Shown piece by piece: positions 42,238 through 53,169 of a stretch of 64,000 nt of DNA. The notes beneath the pieces are model-generated. The model made no database searches. It was not told the origin of the DNA and saw nothing but the letters and a program-made list of their open reading frames with translations. The position numbers and the translations under genes are program-made. The first letter of the stretch is position 1; every line of letters starts with the position of its first letter. This DNA is from Pseudomonas capeferrum (GTDB taxonomy: Bacteria > Pseudomonadota > Gammaproteobacteria > Pseudomonadales > Pseudomonadaceae). The DNA is taken from assembly GCF_000731675.1 (NCBI RefSeq), contig NZ_JMIT01000001.1:2293714-2357713 (forward strand), in the 5' to 3' direction.

Positions 42238-42253
42238 TTGAAGTCAACTTCAA
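42238..42253. promoter_or_regulatory. MerR-type operator candidate
   Basis: TTGAAGTCAACTTCAA has perfect seven-base arms around CA, 13 bases before the MerR-family ATG. A TTGACG at 42204 and CATAGA at 42230 are 20 bases apart, close to the long spacer of MerR-type promoters. Confidence 0.6.
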
Positions 42254-42266
42254 GTCAAGGACCTCG

Positions 42267-42710
42267 ATGGACATTGCCGATGTCGCCAAACGCACAGGCG
42301 TCCCTGCGTCGACCCTGCGTTACTACGAAAAGAAAGGCCTGCTCACGTCGCTCGCCGGGCGTGGCCAGCGGCGCCAGTTCGCCGCCGACATTGCGGATAG
42401 GCTGGCACTGATCGCCTTGGGGCAGGCATCCGGGTTTTCCCTGGATGAGGTCGGGGCGATGCTGGTGGACCTTCAGGTCGATCGACAGATGCTGATAGCC
42501 AAGGCGGACGAAATCGATACCCGGGTCAAACGCTTGCAGGCCATGAGCAAGGGGCTGCGGCATGCAGCGCAGTGCCCTGAGGTAGATCACCTGGCCTGTC
42601 CGAAATTTCAGCGTTTGATGAAGCTGTCAGCAGCAGGCGCCCTTGGGGAAAAACACCTACACCAGAGCAGGCCTGGAAAAGCGCGAAGCCAGCCATCTGG
42701 CCGTACTTAG
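42267..42710 (+). CDS. MerR-family transcriptional regulator
   Basis: A 147-residue regulator. The winged helix-turn-helix at residues 1-70 shows MDIADVAKRTGVPASTLRYYEKKGLL. A coiled-coil dimerisation helix follows (residues 78-115), then CPEVDHLACPKFQRL with two cysteines that could sense metal, thiols or oxidants. The ATG at 42267 follows AAGG and gives the normal MerR N-terminus; the longer open frame starts inside the operator. Its last 54 bases overlap the 3' end of the convergent MFS gene. The inducer is unknown. Confidence 0.88.
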   Translation: MDIADVAKRTGVPASTLRYYEKKGLLTSLAGRGQRRQFAADIADRLALIALGQASGFSLDEVGAMLVDLQVDRQMLIAKADEIDTRVKRLQAMSKGLRHAAQCPEVDHLACPKFQRLMKLSAAGALGEKHLHQSRPGKARSQPSGRT

Positions 42711-43826
42711 CCCTACGACCAGGAACGCCACGCCTTCAATGCTCAGCATCATCGCGCTGATCCCAAGCTGCGTGATCAATTGGCTGGCGACGTAGGGGAA
42801 CCCGAACACTCCGATGAAATACGACAAGCTGAACAGCAGCAGCGCTTGTGCCGTAAGCCCTGCCGGTGCCTCGTTGGCAGCCAGCCCGTTGATCACCGAG
42901 TAATTCAGGCCGTAACCCACGCCCAGAAGAACGGCCATGGCCAGATAACTTTCCGTACTGTGCACCCACTGGTCGAACCCCAGCACGGCCGTTGCCATGA
43001 TCAAGGTTAGAACCCAGGAGGTCGCCAGCGGGTTTTGCTTCACGACCCAGCCGGCCAGCAGGAGCCTGCAGGCGATCGCAGCGCCCATGAAGCCAATGAA
43101 GAAGGTCGAGTAATCAAGCCCCAGGCGAGCGGCATAACTGGTCTGGAAACTGCCCATGGTGCCGAAGATTGCCCCGCCCAGCCCTACCATCAGGATCGAC
43201 AGCCCAGAGCGCGAGCTCATCACTTTGAGCGCGGACGCCAACCCGATTTGCACCTTCTCAGCAGGTCGCCGCCCCTGAGAAGTCGAAGCGAGCCAAGCAA
43301 AGTACAACCCCGCCAACCCTGCAGCGCACGCCGCCACCCAGAACGCGAGCTGGGTAGGCAGTGCAACGAAAGCGGCGAACTTGCCCAGCAAGGGCCCGGT
43401 GCCAATGCCGGTCAGCATGCTGCCAGAGAGCAGTGCAAAACAATGGGTACGGCGTGTGGGCTCGACCATTTGCGTCACCATGATGGGGCCAATGGTGTAG
43501 AACACCCCCCAGCCGATGCCAAGCATCAAGCCGCATGCCAACAAAGCGATGCCCAGGCTTGAGACCATGGCAAAGCCCACTGATGACCCGACCAGGCAGA
43601 GCGCCCCCACAGCGATGCTGCGAGCAGCGCCAAAGCGCTGCAGCAGGTGCCCCGAGCCGAGCACAGAGAGCAACGTACTTAGCATGGCAACAGCGAATAC
43701 CTGCCCGGCATCGCTTGCAGTCCCGCCCAGCGTCTGCACCAGCATCGAGAGCAGGAACGTCGTGCCATAGCTGATGGACAGCAGGAAGCACGCGATGCAG
43801 AACACCGTGAATGGCTGAAACTTCAT
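42657..43826 (-). CDS. Major facilitator superfamily transporter
   Basis: A 389-residue protein with about twelve membrane helices, starting MKFQPFTVFCIACFLLSISY. Motif-A-like region between helices 2 and 3 is LGSGHLLQRFGAARSIAV. The central cytoplasmic loop is short (STSQGRRPAEKVQ). AAGGA lies nine bases before the ATG at 43826; an in-frame extension to 43886 is unlikely. Sugar-efflux or drug-efflux type by overall look, but the substrate cannot be assigned. It is convergent with and overlaps the merR gene, so antisense interference is possible. Confidence 0.85.
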   Translation of the reverse strand: MKFQPFTVFCIACFLLSISYGTTFLLSMLVQTLGGTASDAGQVFAVAMLSTLLSVLGSGHLLQRFGAARSIAVGALCLVGSSVGFAMVSSLGIALLACGLMLGIGWGVFYTIGPIMVTQMVEPTRRTHCFALLSGSMLTGIGTGPLLGKFAAFVALPTQLAFWVAACAAGLAGLYFAWLASTSQGRRPAEKVQIGLASALKVMSSRSGLSILMVGLGGAIFGTMGSFQTSYAARLGLDYSTFFIGFMGAAIACRLLLAGWVVKQNPLATSWVLTLIMATAVLGFDQWVHSTESYLAMAVLLGVGYGLNYSVINGLAANEAPAGLTAQALLLFSLSYFIGVFGFPYVASQLITQLGISAMMLSIEGVAFLVVGLSTARWLASRFSRPALV

Positions 43827-43920
43827 GAAAGCAGTCCTTGCGGGTAGGTGCTGTTTTCTATCACGGCAAGGCACAGGCAAAGGCAAGCATTTGCTTACGT
43901 TGAGATCGTCACTTCATTAC

Positions 43921-44487
43921 CTAACGGCCGCCACGTCGATGCCACTCATCGCGGCTCAACTCCCAGATCTGCTTGAGCACGGGGCCACAGACGAAATGGC
44001 CCTCTTCAGTTCCCACCAGCCGCATGCCTTCGTGCACGGAAACACTGCGCGATCGGTCATTGCACGCAGCCTTGGGCACCTGCATGACGCAACGCCCAAG
44101 CGTTTCGAACCAGTAGTGGTTGATGACCCTGCAGGCCTCCCGCATGTAGCCGTTTTTCTGCCATGCCTGTGCAAGCCAAAAGCCACGGTTGTTGCCCGGC
44201 TGGTCATAGAGACTGATGCTTCCGATGATCTGCGCAGGCTCCGTCTTCAGGCGAATCATCCAATGCCATTCACACCCGGCGTTCATGGCGGGTAATGCGA
44301 TGTCTCGGACGTAGAGCAGCGCGCCGTCTTCTGGGTAAGGCCAAGGCACGCGGCTGTCCAGGTAGCGAACAATGTCCCAGTGCGGGAACAGTTGCTGAAT
44401 GGCATCCACGTCGCCGAGCTGCAGCGGCGTGAGTATCAGGCGCGGAGTTTCGAGGATTGGAAGGCTGTGCATTTTCGCGGAATCCAT
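43921..44487 (-). CDS. GNAT family N-acetyltransferase (RimJ/RimL-like)
   Basis: A 188-residue acetyltransferase beginning LETPRLILTPLQLGDVDAIQ, the usual RimJ/RimL N-terminal pattern. The acceptor fold continues with IIGSISLYDQPGNNRGFWLAQAWQ and GYMREACRVINHYWFETLG, where acetyl-CoA binds. Possible targets are protein N-termini or small amines; none can be chosen from sequence. It is unlinked to its neighbours. Confidence 0.88.
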   Translation of the reverse strand: MDSAKMHSLPILETPRLILTPLQLGDVDAIQQLFPHWDIVRYLDSRVPWPYPEDGALLYVRDIALPAMNAGCEWHWMIRLKTEPAQIIGSISLYDQPGNNRGFWLAQAWQKNGYMREACRVINHYWFETLGRCVMQVPKAACNDRSRSVSVHEGMRLVGTEEGHFVCGPVLKQIWELSRDEWHRRGGR

Positions 44488-44721
44488 TCATGCAGGCGAT
44501 CTGGGATGCAGGCGCACCCCAACCCTTACATAGCGTCCGGATATTCTCAACTGCCCAGCGGCTACAACGTGCATGAGAGCAACCCGAGCGCGGCAACGTG
44601 TCCGAAAGTGGCAGTCTTGAATTTCAGCGATTGGAGAAGTTGGCAACAGCAGGAGCGCAGAACAGGCCAGAGGGAAGGCCTTAGCCTGACAGGCTGAGGT
44701 TTTAGGACCCCAGAAATGGAG
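44488..44721. other. Intergenic stretch before ffs
   Basis: No gene or clear regulatory motif was recognised between the acetyltransferase start and the 3' end of the 4.5S RNA gene. Confidence 0.5.
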
Positions 44722-44828
44722 GCGGCCCCCCCAGCCACACCCCGGCACTCGATGTTCCCGCTATGGCTGCTCCCTTCCGGGCCTGACCAGGTTAACGGGT
44801 AATCAATGCGGGGGGACCGATGGGGCCA
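44722..44828 (-). ncRNA. ffs: 4.5S signal recognition particle RNA
   Basis: On the minus strand the sequence has the universal SRP apical loop, CAGGTCAGGCCCGGAAGGGA followed by GCAGCC. The flanking strands pair: GGTGGCCCC at the 5' end with GGGGGGCCGCC at the 3' end, and CCCGCAT with GCGGGAAC. The RNA binds Ffh and targets membrane proteins during translation. Exact ends are estimated from the terminal stem. Confidence 0.93.
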
Positions 44829-44863
44829 CCACTAACGCGACTCGCTAAGCAGCGAGCCGCGCC

Positions 44864-44891
44864 ATTGTACCGGTCTGAGGCGAAGTTACAA
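44864..44891 (-). promoter_or_regulatory. Sigma-70 type promoter of ffs
   Basis: On the minus strand TTGTAA, 16 bases, TACAAT, followed by a GC-rich discriminator, about 35 bases before the predicted RNA 5' end. Confidence 0.6.
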
Positions 44892-44966
44892 CCTCTGGCC
44901 GGAGAAAAAGTCATCATTTCTCAATGACTTGTTTGAATCTGGGGGTACCTTGGCGAACGACGGCCT

Positions 44967-45085
44967 TTGTAGGAGCGGCCTTGCGTCGCGAAAGGGGCGC
45001 GAAGCGGCCCCTGGATTTCAGCTTCGCCGCAGAGAGTGCTGGGGCCGCTTCGCGCCCCTTTCGCGACGCAAGGCCGCTCCTACAA
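44967..45085. repeat. Paired inverted repeat (GTAGGAGCGGCC type)
   Basis: TTGTAGGAGCGGCCTTGCGT then CGCGAAAGGGGCGCGAAGC faces an inverted copy ending GGCCGCTCCTACAA. The same family recurs at 57038-57157. It lies between ffs and the ligA 3' end. Confidence 0.82.
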
Positions 45086-45098
45086 GGTCCGCGCAGGG

Positions 45099-47432
<2,334 letters not shown>

Positions 47433-47501
47433 TCAGGGTCTCTTGCAAAGCAAAAAGCAGCCTTGGGGCACCGTGCCAGAACAGGGTTTGAGGTTGTCAA
47501 T

Positions 47502-47604
47502 GCCGACCCTTTCGCGGGTCAAGCCCGCTCCCACAGGTACACCACTGCCTGCAAGGCTTACGGTGTACCTGTGGGAGCGGGCTTGACCCGCGAAAGGGTC
47601 GGTA
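47502..47604. repeat. Paired REP-like inverted repeat between zipA and ligA
   Basis: GCCGACCCTTTCGCGGGTCA and AGCCCGCTCCCACAGGTACA face the inverted sequence ending TGACCCGCGAAAGGGTCGGT. The pairing extends through GGTACAC and GTGTACC to a short loop region. Confidence 0.85.
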
Positions 47605-47665
47605 CAGGCACACTCAAAACCTGAACCGACCAGCGCGCCCACAGGCTGCTCTTTGTCTGGAACTA

Positions 47666-48547
47666 TCAGCGTTTCTGGGTCAGCGCGCGGCGCTCGAACT
47701 CGACGATGCGCTGGCGGTAATGCTCGATGGTCTGGGCGGTCAGCACGCTGCGCTGATCATCCTTGAGTTCACCATTGAGCTCATGGGCCAACTTGCGCGC
47801 CGCTGCAACCATCACGTCGAACGCCTGCTTCGGATGACGCGGGCCCGGCAGGCCCAGGAAGAAGCTCACCGCACGGGTGCTGAAGTGGTCGATATCGTCC
47901 AGGTCGAAAATACCGGGCTTCACCGCGTTGGCCATGGAGAACAGCACTTCGCCGTGGCCGGCCATGCTCTCGTGGCGGTGGAAGATGTCCATCTCGCCAA
48001 AACGCAGGCCGCTCTCGAGAATGTTCTGCAGCAACGCCGGCCCTTTGAAGCCACCCTCGTCGCGGGAGATAACGCTGATCACCAGCACTTCTTCAGCGGG
48101 GGGCAATTCCTTGACCGTGTTATTGGCGGACGACGCACCGCTGTTGCGGTTGTTGTCGGCAGCAAAGTCATCATCGGTATCGGCAAACAGGTCAGGCTCG
48201 CGCGATTCGGCCACCAGGTTCAGGTCACCCTGCGGCACTTCTGCGGCACGTTTGCCACGTTTGCTGGCCTTGACCGGCTTGGGCTCGCGCTCGCGATCAC
48301 GCGACGACGCACTGAGCGAGGGCAGGTCGCTCTCGTCCAGTTCTGGCTCTTTATGGTTATCCAACACCCGCGACGGGCCGAGCACTTCGGCACCGCCCTC
48401 TTCGTCGGGGGCGTTGGTATAACTGCGATCCAGGCGGAATTTCAACTTGCCTTTTCCGCCGCGCATGCGGCGCCAGCCGTCGAAAAGAATACCGGCAATG
48501 ACAATGATGCCGATGAGGATCAGCCACTCGCGCAGACCGATTTCCAT
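47666..48547 (-). CDS. zipA: Cell division protein ZipA
   Basis: A 293-residue inner-membrane protein that ties FtsZ polymers to the membrane at the division site. One N-terminal helix (residues 2-22, [20 protein letters not shown]) is followed by the basic [16 protein letters not shown] long charged, low-complexity linker covers about residues 45-150. The C-terminal FtsZ-binding domain contains [20 protein letters not shown] and [20 protein letters not shown]. The start at 48547 places the anchor at the N-terminus; a longer open frame would put 20 odd residues before it. Confidence 0.95.
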   Translation of the reverse strand: MEIGLREWLILIGIIVIAGILFDGWRRMRGGKGKLKFRLDRSYTNAPDEEGGAEVLGPSRVLDNHKEPELDESDLPSLSASSRDREREPKPVKASKRGKRAAEVPQGDLNLVAESREPDLFADTDDDFAADNNRNSGASSANNTVKELPPAEEVLVISVISRDEGGFKGPALLQNILESGLRFGEMDIFHRHESMAGHGEVLFSMANAVKPGIFDLDDIDHFSTRAVSFFLGLPGPRHPKQAFDVMVAAARKLAHELNGELKDDQRSVLTAQTIEHYRQRIVEFERRALTQKR

Positions 48548-48751
48548 GTAATCCCGTGCCTCTATAAAAATATGCTTGAAAACAAAGGGTTCAAAGCCCT
48601 TTAACACGTGGCGCCAACTCTATGTTCTGACAGGCGTTTTACCCACGCAAAAAACGAGTGACATTAAGCTAGCACGACCAAAGAGAACTTTACACCGTCT
48701 GTCGCACATGACGGGGCCATTTCACTACAGAATGTGCCCTATCTTCGCTCA

Positions 48752-51700
48752 TCAGGCGTCGACCATTGCCATCGCCTCCTCCACATCCACCGCCACCAGG
48801 CGGGAGCAGCCGGGCTCGTGCATGGTCACCCCCATCAATTGATCCGCCATCTCCATGGCAATCTTGTTATGCGTGATGTAGATGAACTGCACGCTCTCAC
48901 TCATTTCCTTCACCAGCCGCGCGTAACGCCCGACGTTGGCATCGTCCAGCGGCGCATCGACCTCGTCGAGCATGCAGAACGGTGCGGGGTTCAACTTGAA
49001 AATGGCAAACACCAGCGCCAGGGCGGTCAGTGCCTTCTCGCCACCGGACAGCAAATGGATGGTGCTGTTCTTCTTGCCCGGTGGTCGCGCCATGATCGTC
49101 ACCCCTGTATCGAGTAGATCTTCGCCCGTCAGTTCCAGATAAGCGCTGCCACCACCGAAAACTTTTGGAAAAAGTGCCTGTAATCCAGCATTTATCTGAT
49201 CAAAGGTATCTTTGAAGCGGTTGCGGGTTTCCTTGTCGATCTTGCGGATGACGTTTTCGAGGGTCTCCAGCGCTTCGACCAGGTCGGCGTTCTGCGCGTC
49301 CAGGTAGCGCTTGCGCTCGGACTGTTGCTCGTATTCTTCGATCGCTGCCAGGTTGATCGCGCCCAGGCGCTGGATACGCGCCTCGGTCTGTTCCAGCGCC
49401 TGCTCGGTGCCCTGTTCGCTGTCGTCGGCTTCGAGCGTGGCAAGCACGCCTTGCAGGTCGTAACCGTCGGCCAGCAATTGCTCTTGCAGGGTCTTGCGCC
49501 GCACATCCAGGCCCTGGCACTCCAAACGCAGCTGCTCCAGCTGGCCGCGCAGCAGTTGGGCTTGCTGCTCGGCCTGGCTGCGGCGTTTTTCGGCGTCGCG
49601 CAGTGCACGGTCGGCCTCGTCCATGTGCAGGCGGGCCTGGCGCATTTCCTCGTCGACGCTCATGCGCCGCTCCAGCAGCTCTTCGAGCTTCAGGCGCAAC
49701 TCTTCGAGGGGTGCTTCGCCCTCCTCCAGGTTCAGGCTCAGTTGCTCCTGGCGCTCGGTCAGGCGTGCGGCCTGCTGCTCCAAGCGCTCCAGGGCCTGAC
49801 GGGTGGAGTCATGCTGGGCGCGCAGCGAGCCCAGGCGCACGGCCAGCTGGTGGGCATGGTCCTTGTGCTGGCGCGCCTCCTGGCGAACGCGATCGAGGCC
49901 TTCGCGCAGGGTATCGCGACGGGCCATCAACTGCTCGCGCTGTTCGGTGTCCTGGGCCATGAGGTCCAGGGCTTCCTGCAGCACCAGCCGCGCCTCGCCC
50001 AGTTGCTCGTGTTCCAGGGCGCGCTGCTCCTGCAGTTCGGTCAGTTCTTCCTGCAGACGGCGGCGGCGCAATTCGACTTGCTCGGCACGGGCACGGCTGG
50101 CCGACAGGCTGGCCTTGAACTCGCCATGCTGGCGGCTCTCTTCCTGGGTACGGCGGCGCAACTGCTCGCGCTGCTCTTCAAAGCCCAACTGCTGCTCGCG
50201 CAGGCCTTGAAGCTGTTGCTCAAGATGCTCCAGGGCGGCTTGCTGCTCCAACTGCTCCTGGCCCAGGCGTTCGATTTCCTGGCCGCGGGCCAACACCCCG
50301 CCTTCGGCTTCGCCACCTCGGCTGACCCGCAAAAAATGCCGGCCCACCCAGTAACCGTCACGGCTGACCAGGCTTTGCCCTTCATTCAGGGTGGCCCGCA
50401 GCGCCAGCGCCTGGGCCAGGTCATCGACCGGCTTTACCTGCCCCAGCCAGGGCGTCAGGTCGGTACGCCCTTCGACCTTGTCCAGCAGGCTGCCCGCCAG
50501 CCGCGCACCCTCGCCGCCGGCCAGCAGCAAGCGCAACTCGCCTTGCTCCAGGTCGGCGAAATCGAGGTTGTTGAAATCATCGACCAGCACCGCCTGCAGG
50601 TCGGCGCCAAGCACCGTTTCTACTGCCAGCTCCCAACCCGGCTCGACCCGCAGCCCTTCCGCCAGGCGGGGGCGCTGCGCCAGGCCTTGCTCGCGCAACC
50701 AGTCTGCGGCGCCTACGCCAGGCTCCAGCGCAGCCTGCTGCAAGGCCTCCAACGATGCCAGGCGACCACCCAGACGCTGCAGGTCGCCCTGCGCCTGCTG
50801 TTGCGCCTGGGTGGCCTGCTGCAACTGCTCGCGCGTGCCTTCGAGGCGCTCGACCACTTGCTCTTCGGACACCTGCAACTCGTCCAGCAGCATTTCGCTA
50901 CTGGCCAACTGTTCGGCCAGTTCGAGCAGGGCGGCATCCTGTGGCTCGGCACCCAACAGGTCGCGTTCTTCACCCAGCTTGCGCTGGCGCTCCGCCAAGC
51001 GCTCCAGGCTGGTTTCCAGCTGCTGCAGGCGCGCCTGCTGCACTTCCGCCTGGCGCCGGGGCTCGGCGGAGCGGGTGTTGAAGCTGTCCCACTGCTCTTG
51101 CCACCCGTGCATGCCCAGCTCGGCTTCTTCGAGGGTGGCAGCGGCCTCTTCGGCGGCTGCCAGGGTCATTTCCTGCTCAGGCACCAGCATGGCCAGTTCT
51201 TCGCCAAGGGTAGCCAGCAGGGTGCGGTCATGGCCCAGGTGCGACTCGGTCTCCAGGCGCGTGCGCTCGGCTTCCTTGAAGTCGTCCTGCAATTGGCGCA
51301 GGCGCTGTTGGCCGTGCTGGATGCTCTGCTCGACCCGGGCGATATCGCCTGCCACCGAATAGAAGCGGCCTTGGACCTGGTTGAAGCGTTCGGACAATTC
51401 GTGATGGCCATCGCGCAAGCGCTCGATGCTGGCGTCGGCGTTACGCTGCTCGGCCACCAAGGCCTCGTGGGACACATCCTGGTCGCCGATCACCGCTTCG
51501 CGCTGGCGTACGCGTTCGTCCAGGTCGCGCCAGCGCAGGGCCGACAGGCGCGCCTTGAGCTGGCGTTCCTGGGCCTTGTACTCGCGGTACTTCTCGGCGG
51601 CCTGGGCCTGGCGATGCAGGCGTTCGAGCTGGCGCTCCAGCTCGTCGCGCAGGTCGGTCAGGCGCGCCAGGTTTTCCTGGGTGCGGCGGATGCGGTTTTC

Positions 51701-52240
51701 GGTCTCGCGACGGCGCTCCTTGTACTTGGAGATGCCCGCCGCCTCCTCGATGAAGTTGCGCAGCTCCTCGGGCTTGGCTTCGATCAGTTTGGAGATCATG
51801 CCCTGCTCGATGATCGAGTAGCTGCGCGGCCCAAGGCCGGTGCCGAGGAAGATATCGGTGATATCGCGGCGACGGCATTTGGCGCCGTTGAGGTAGTAGC
51901 TGTTCTGCGCGTCGCGGGTCACCTTGCGGCGGATGGAAATCTCAGCGTAGGCCGCGTATTCACCTACCAGGGTGTTGTCGCTGTTGTCGAACACCAGCTC
52001 GATGCTGGCCTGGCTGACCGGCTTGCGGCTGGTGGAACCGTTGAAGATGACGTCGGTCATCGACTCGCCGCGCAGGTTTTTCGCCGAGCTCTCGCCCATC
52101 ACCCAGCGCACCGCGTCGATGATGTTGGACTTGCCGCAACCGTTGGGGCCGACCACGGCCGCCATGTTGCTGGGGAAGTTGACCGTGGTCGGGTCGACGA
52201 ACGACTTGAACCCGGCCAGGCGAATGCATTTGAGGCGCAT
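48752..52240 (-). CDS. smc: Chromosome partition protein Smc
   Basis: An 1162-residue condensin-type ATPase. Walker A is VGPNGCGKSNIIDAVRW near residue 32. Long coiled coils, about 165-500 and 660-1000, flank a hinge around residues 510-640. The ABC signature is LLSGGEKALTALALVFAIF and Walker B is PFCMLDEVDAPLDDANV in the C-terminal head. The ATG lies two bases after the stop of the gntR gene and has no strong ribosome binding site, which suggests translational coupling. Pseudomonas may also use MksBEF; none is seen here. Confidence 0.97.
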   Translation of the reverse strand: MRLKCIRLAGFKSFVDPTTVNFPSNMAAVVGPNGCGKSNIIDAVRWVMGESSAKNLRGESMTDVIFNGSTSRKPVSQASIELVFDNSDNTLVGEYAAYAEISIRRKVTRDAQNSYYLNGAKCRRRDITDIFLGTGLGPRSYSIIEQGMISKLIEAKPEELRNFIEEAAGISKYKERRRETENRIRRTQENLARLTDLRDELERQLERLHRQAQAAEKYREYKAQERQLKARLSALRWRDLDERVRQREAVIGDQDVSHEALVAEQRNADASIERLRDGHHELSERFNQVQGRFYSVAGDIARVEQSIQHGQQRLRQLQDDFKEAERTRLETESHLGHDRTLLATLGEELAMLVPEQEMTLAAAEEAAATLEEAELGMHGWQEQWDSFNTRSAEPRRQAEVQQARLQQLETSLERLAERQRKLGEERDLLGAEPQDAALLELAEQLASSEMLLDELQVSEEQVVERLEGTREQLQQATQAQQQAQGDLQRLGGRLASLEALQQAALEPGVGAADWLREQGLAQRPRLAEGLRVEPGWELAVETVLGADLQAVLVDDFNNLDFADLEQGELRLLLAGGEGARLAGSLLDKVEGRTDLTPWLGQVKPVDDLAQALALRATLNEGQSLVSRDGYWVGRHFLRVSRGGEAEGGVLARGQEIERLGQEQLEQQAALEHLEQQLQGLREQQLGFEEQREQLRRRTQEESRQHGEFKASLSASRARAEQVELRRRRLQEELTELQEQRALEHEQLGEARLVLQEALDLMAQDTEQREQLMARRDTLREGLDRVRQEARQHKDHAHQLAVRLGSLRAQHDSTRQALERLEQQAARLTERQEQLSLNLEEGEAPLEELRLKLEELLERRMSVDEEMRQARLHMDEADRALRDAEKRRSQAEQQAQLLRGQLEQLRLECQGLDVRRKTLQEQLLADGYDLQGVLATLEADDSEQGTEQALEQTEARIQRLGAINLAAIEEYEQQSERKRYLDAQNADLVEALETLENVIRKIDKETRNRFKDTFDQINAGLQALFPKVFGGGSAYLELTGEDLLDTGVTIMARPPGKKNSTIHLLSGGEKALTALALVFAIFKLNPAPFCMLDEVDAPLDDANVGRYARLVKEMSESVQFIYITHNKIAMEMADQLMGVTMHEPGCSRLVAVDVEEAMAMVDA

Positions 52241-52242
52241 GG

Positions 52243-52902
52243 TCAGGCCCGGGCCAACGCCGCCAGCACCAGTTCACAGCTGCGCTGGCAGTAAGCGGTG
52301 AGCACCTCGCGGATGCGCGGCAGGTCGCGCGAGACCACGGCCTCGAGCAGGCAGGCGAACAGCTGCAAGTAGTCGTCGGTGCTGGCCTGGCGCTGGTCCA
52401 GGGCCAGGTAGTAGGCGCGGCTCATGGCCGGCTGCAGGTTTTCTACGGTTTCCTGCAGGTAAGGGTTGTCGGCGAACGGATAGGCCGCCCGCATCACCGC
52501 GAAGCTTTCGGCAACGAACACCTTGATGTCCCGTTTGTCGCGGGCTAGCTGCAGGCGCTGCTGGATCTCCAGAAACGGGCGCAGGTCGGCCTCAAGGCGC
52601 CATTTTTGTGCAACGGCGTTGCCCAGCAGGATGTAGAACTCGCCCATCAAGTTGCACAGGCTGCGCACGCTGCGCTCGTCCAGCTTGGTCACATGAGCGC
52701 CACGACGCGGCAAGATCGCGACCAGATGCCGACGTTCGAGGATCAATAGTGCCTCACGCACCGAACCGCGGCTGACATTCAGCGCCTGGGTGACCTTTTG
52801 CTCCTGGATGCGCTCGCCTGGCGCCAGCTCGCCGCGGATGATGCGTTCGGCCAGGTAATCGGCAATCTGCTCGGAGAGGCTGTCCGGGGCCTTGAACGTC
52901 AT
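52243..52902 (-). CDS. GntR-family (FadR subgroup) transcriptional regulator
   Basis: A 219-residue regulator. The winged helix-turn-helix at residues 8-75 shows IADYLAERIIRGELAPGERIQE and LNVSRGSVREALLILERR. The C-terminal all-helical FCD ligand domain contains LCNLMGEFYILLGNAVAQKW and YLALDQRQASTDDYLQLFACL. It is directly upstream of smc in the same direction (two-base gap) and faces away from xdhA. The gap to xdhA carries two TGAC-N6-GTCA repeats that could be its operators; this is inference. An acidic metabolite or purine intermediate could be its ligand. Confidence 0.9.
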   Translation of the reverse strand: MTFKAPDSLSEQIADYLAERIIRGELAPGERIQEQKVTQALNVSRGSVREALLILERRHLVAILPRRGAHVTKLDERSVRSLCNLMGEFYILLGNAVAQKWRLEADLRPFLEIQQRLQLARDKRDIKVFVAESFAVMRAAYPFADNPYLQETVENLQPAMSRAYYLALDQRQASTDDYLQLFACLLEAVVSRDLPRIREVLTAYCQRSCELVLAALARA

Positions 52903-53080
52903 GGTTTTCCTTCAAAATCATTGAACTGGGCACAAGGGGCGGATTGTAGCGTACTTGACCGGCACTCGCGCAGAGGGGCCTTGCGCTTTATTTGGCCTGC
53001 CAGACAGCCGCCTGCCCGGCGCGATCTATGCTTGTAGTAAAGGCAATGTGTTCGGCCGGGTGTAGAGATGCGCATTTTCC

Positions 53081-53117
53081 TGACCTTTGAGTCAGAAAAA
53101 TATTGACCAGTTCGTCA
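53081..53117. promoter_or_regulatory. Two operator-like repeats upstream of xdhA
   Basis: TGACCTTTGAGTCA at 53081 and TGACCAGTTCGTCA at 53104 both fit TGACC-N5-GTCA, with repeat starts 23 bases apart, 53 and 76 bases before the xdhA start. The same pattern occurs before the purine permease at 61192. Confidence 0.6.
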
Positions 53118-53169
53118 GGTCTGCTTATTGTCCGCCCAACAACAATAAAACCATTGCGAGGCCACCCCC

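Noticed and set aside
49325..52294. Plus-strand open frame of about 990 codons
   Set aside because: Antisense shadow of smc, with Leu/Gln-rich low complexity mirroring the coiled coil.
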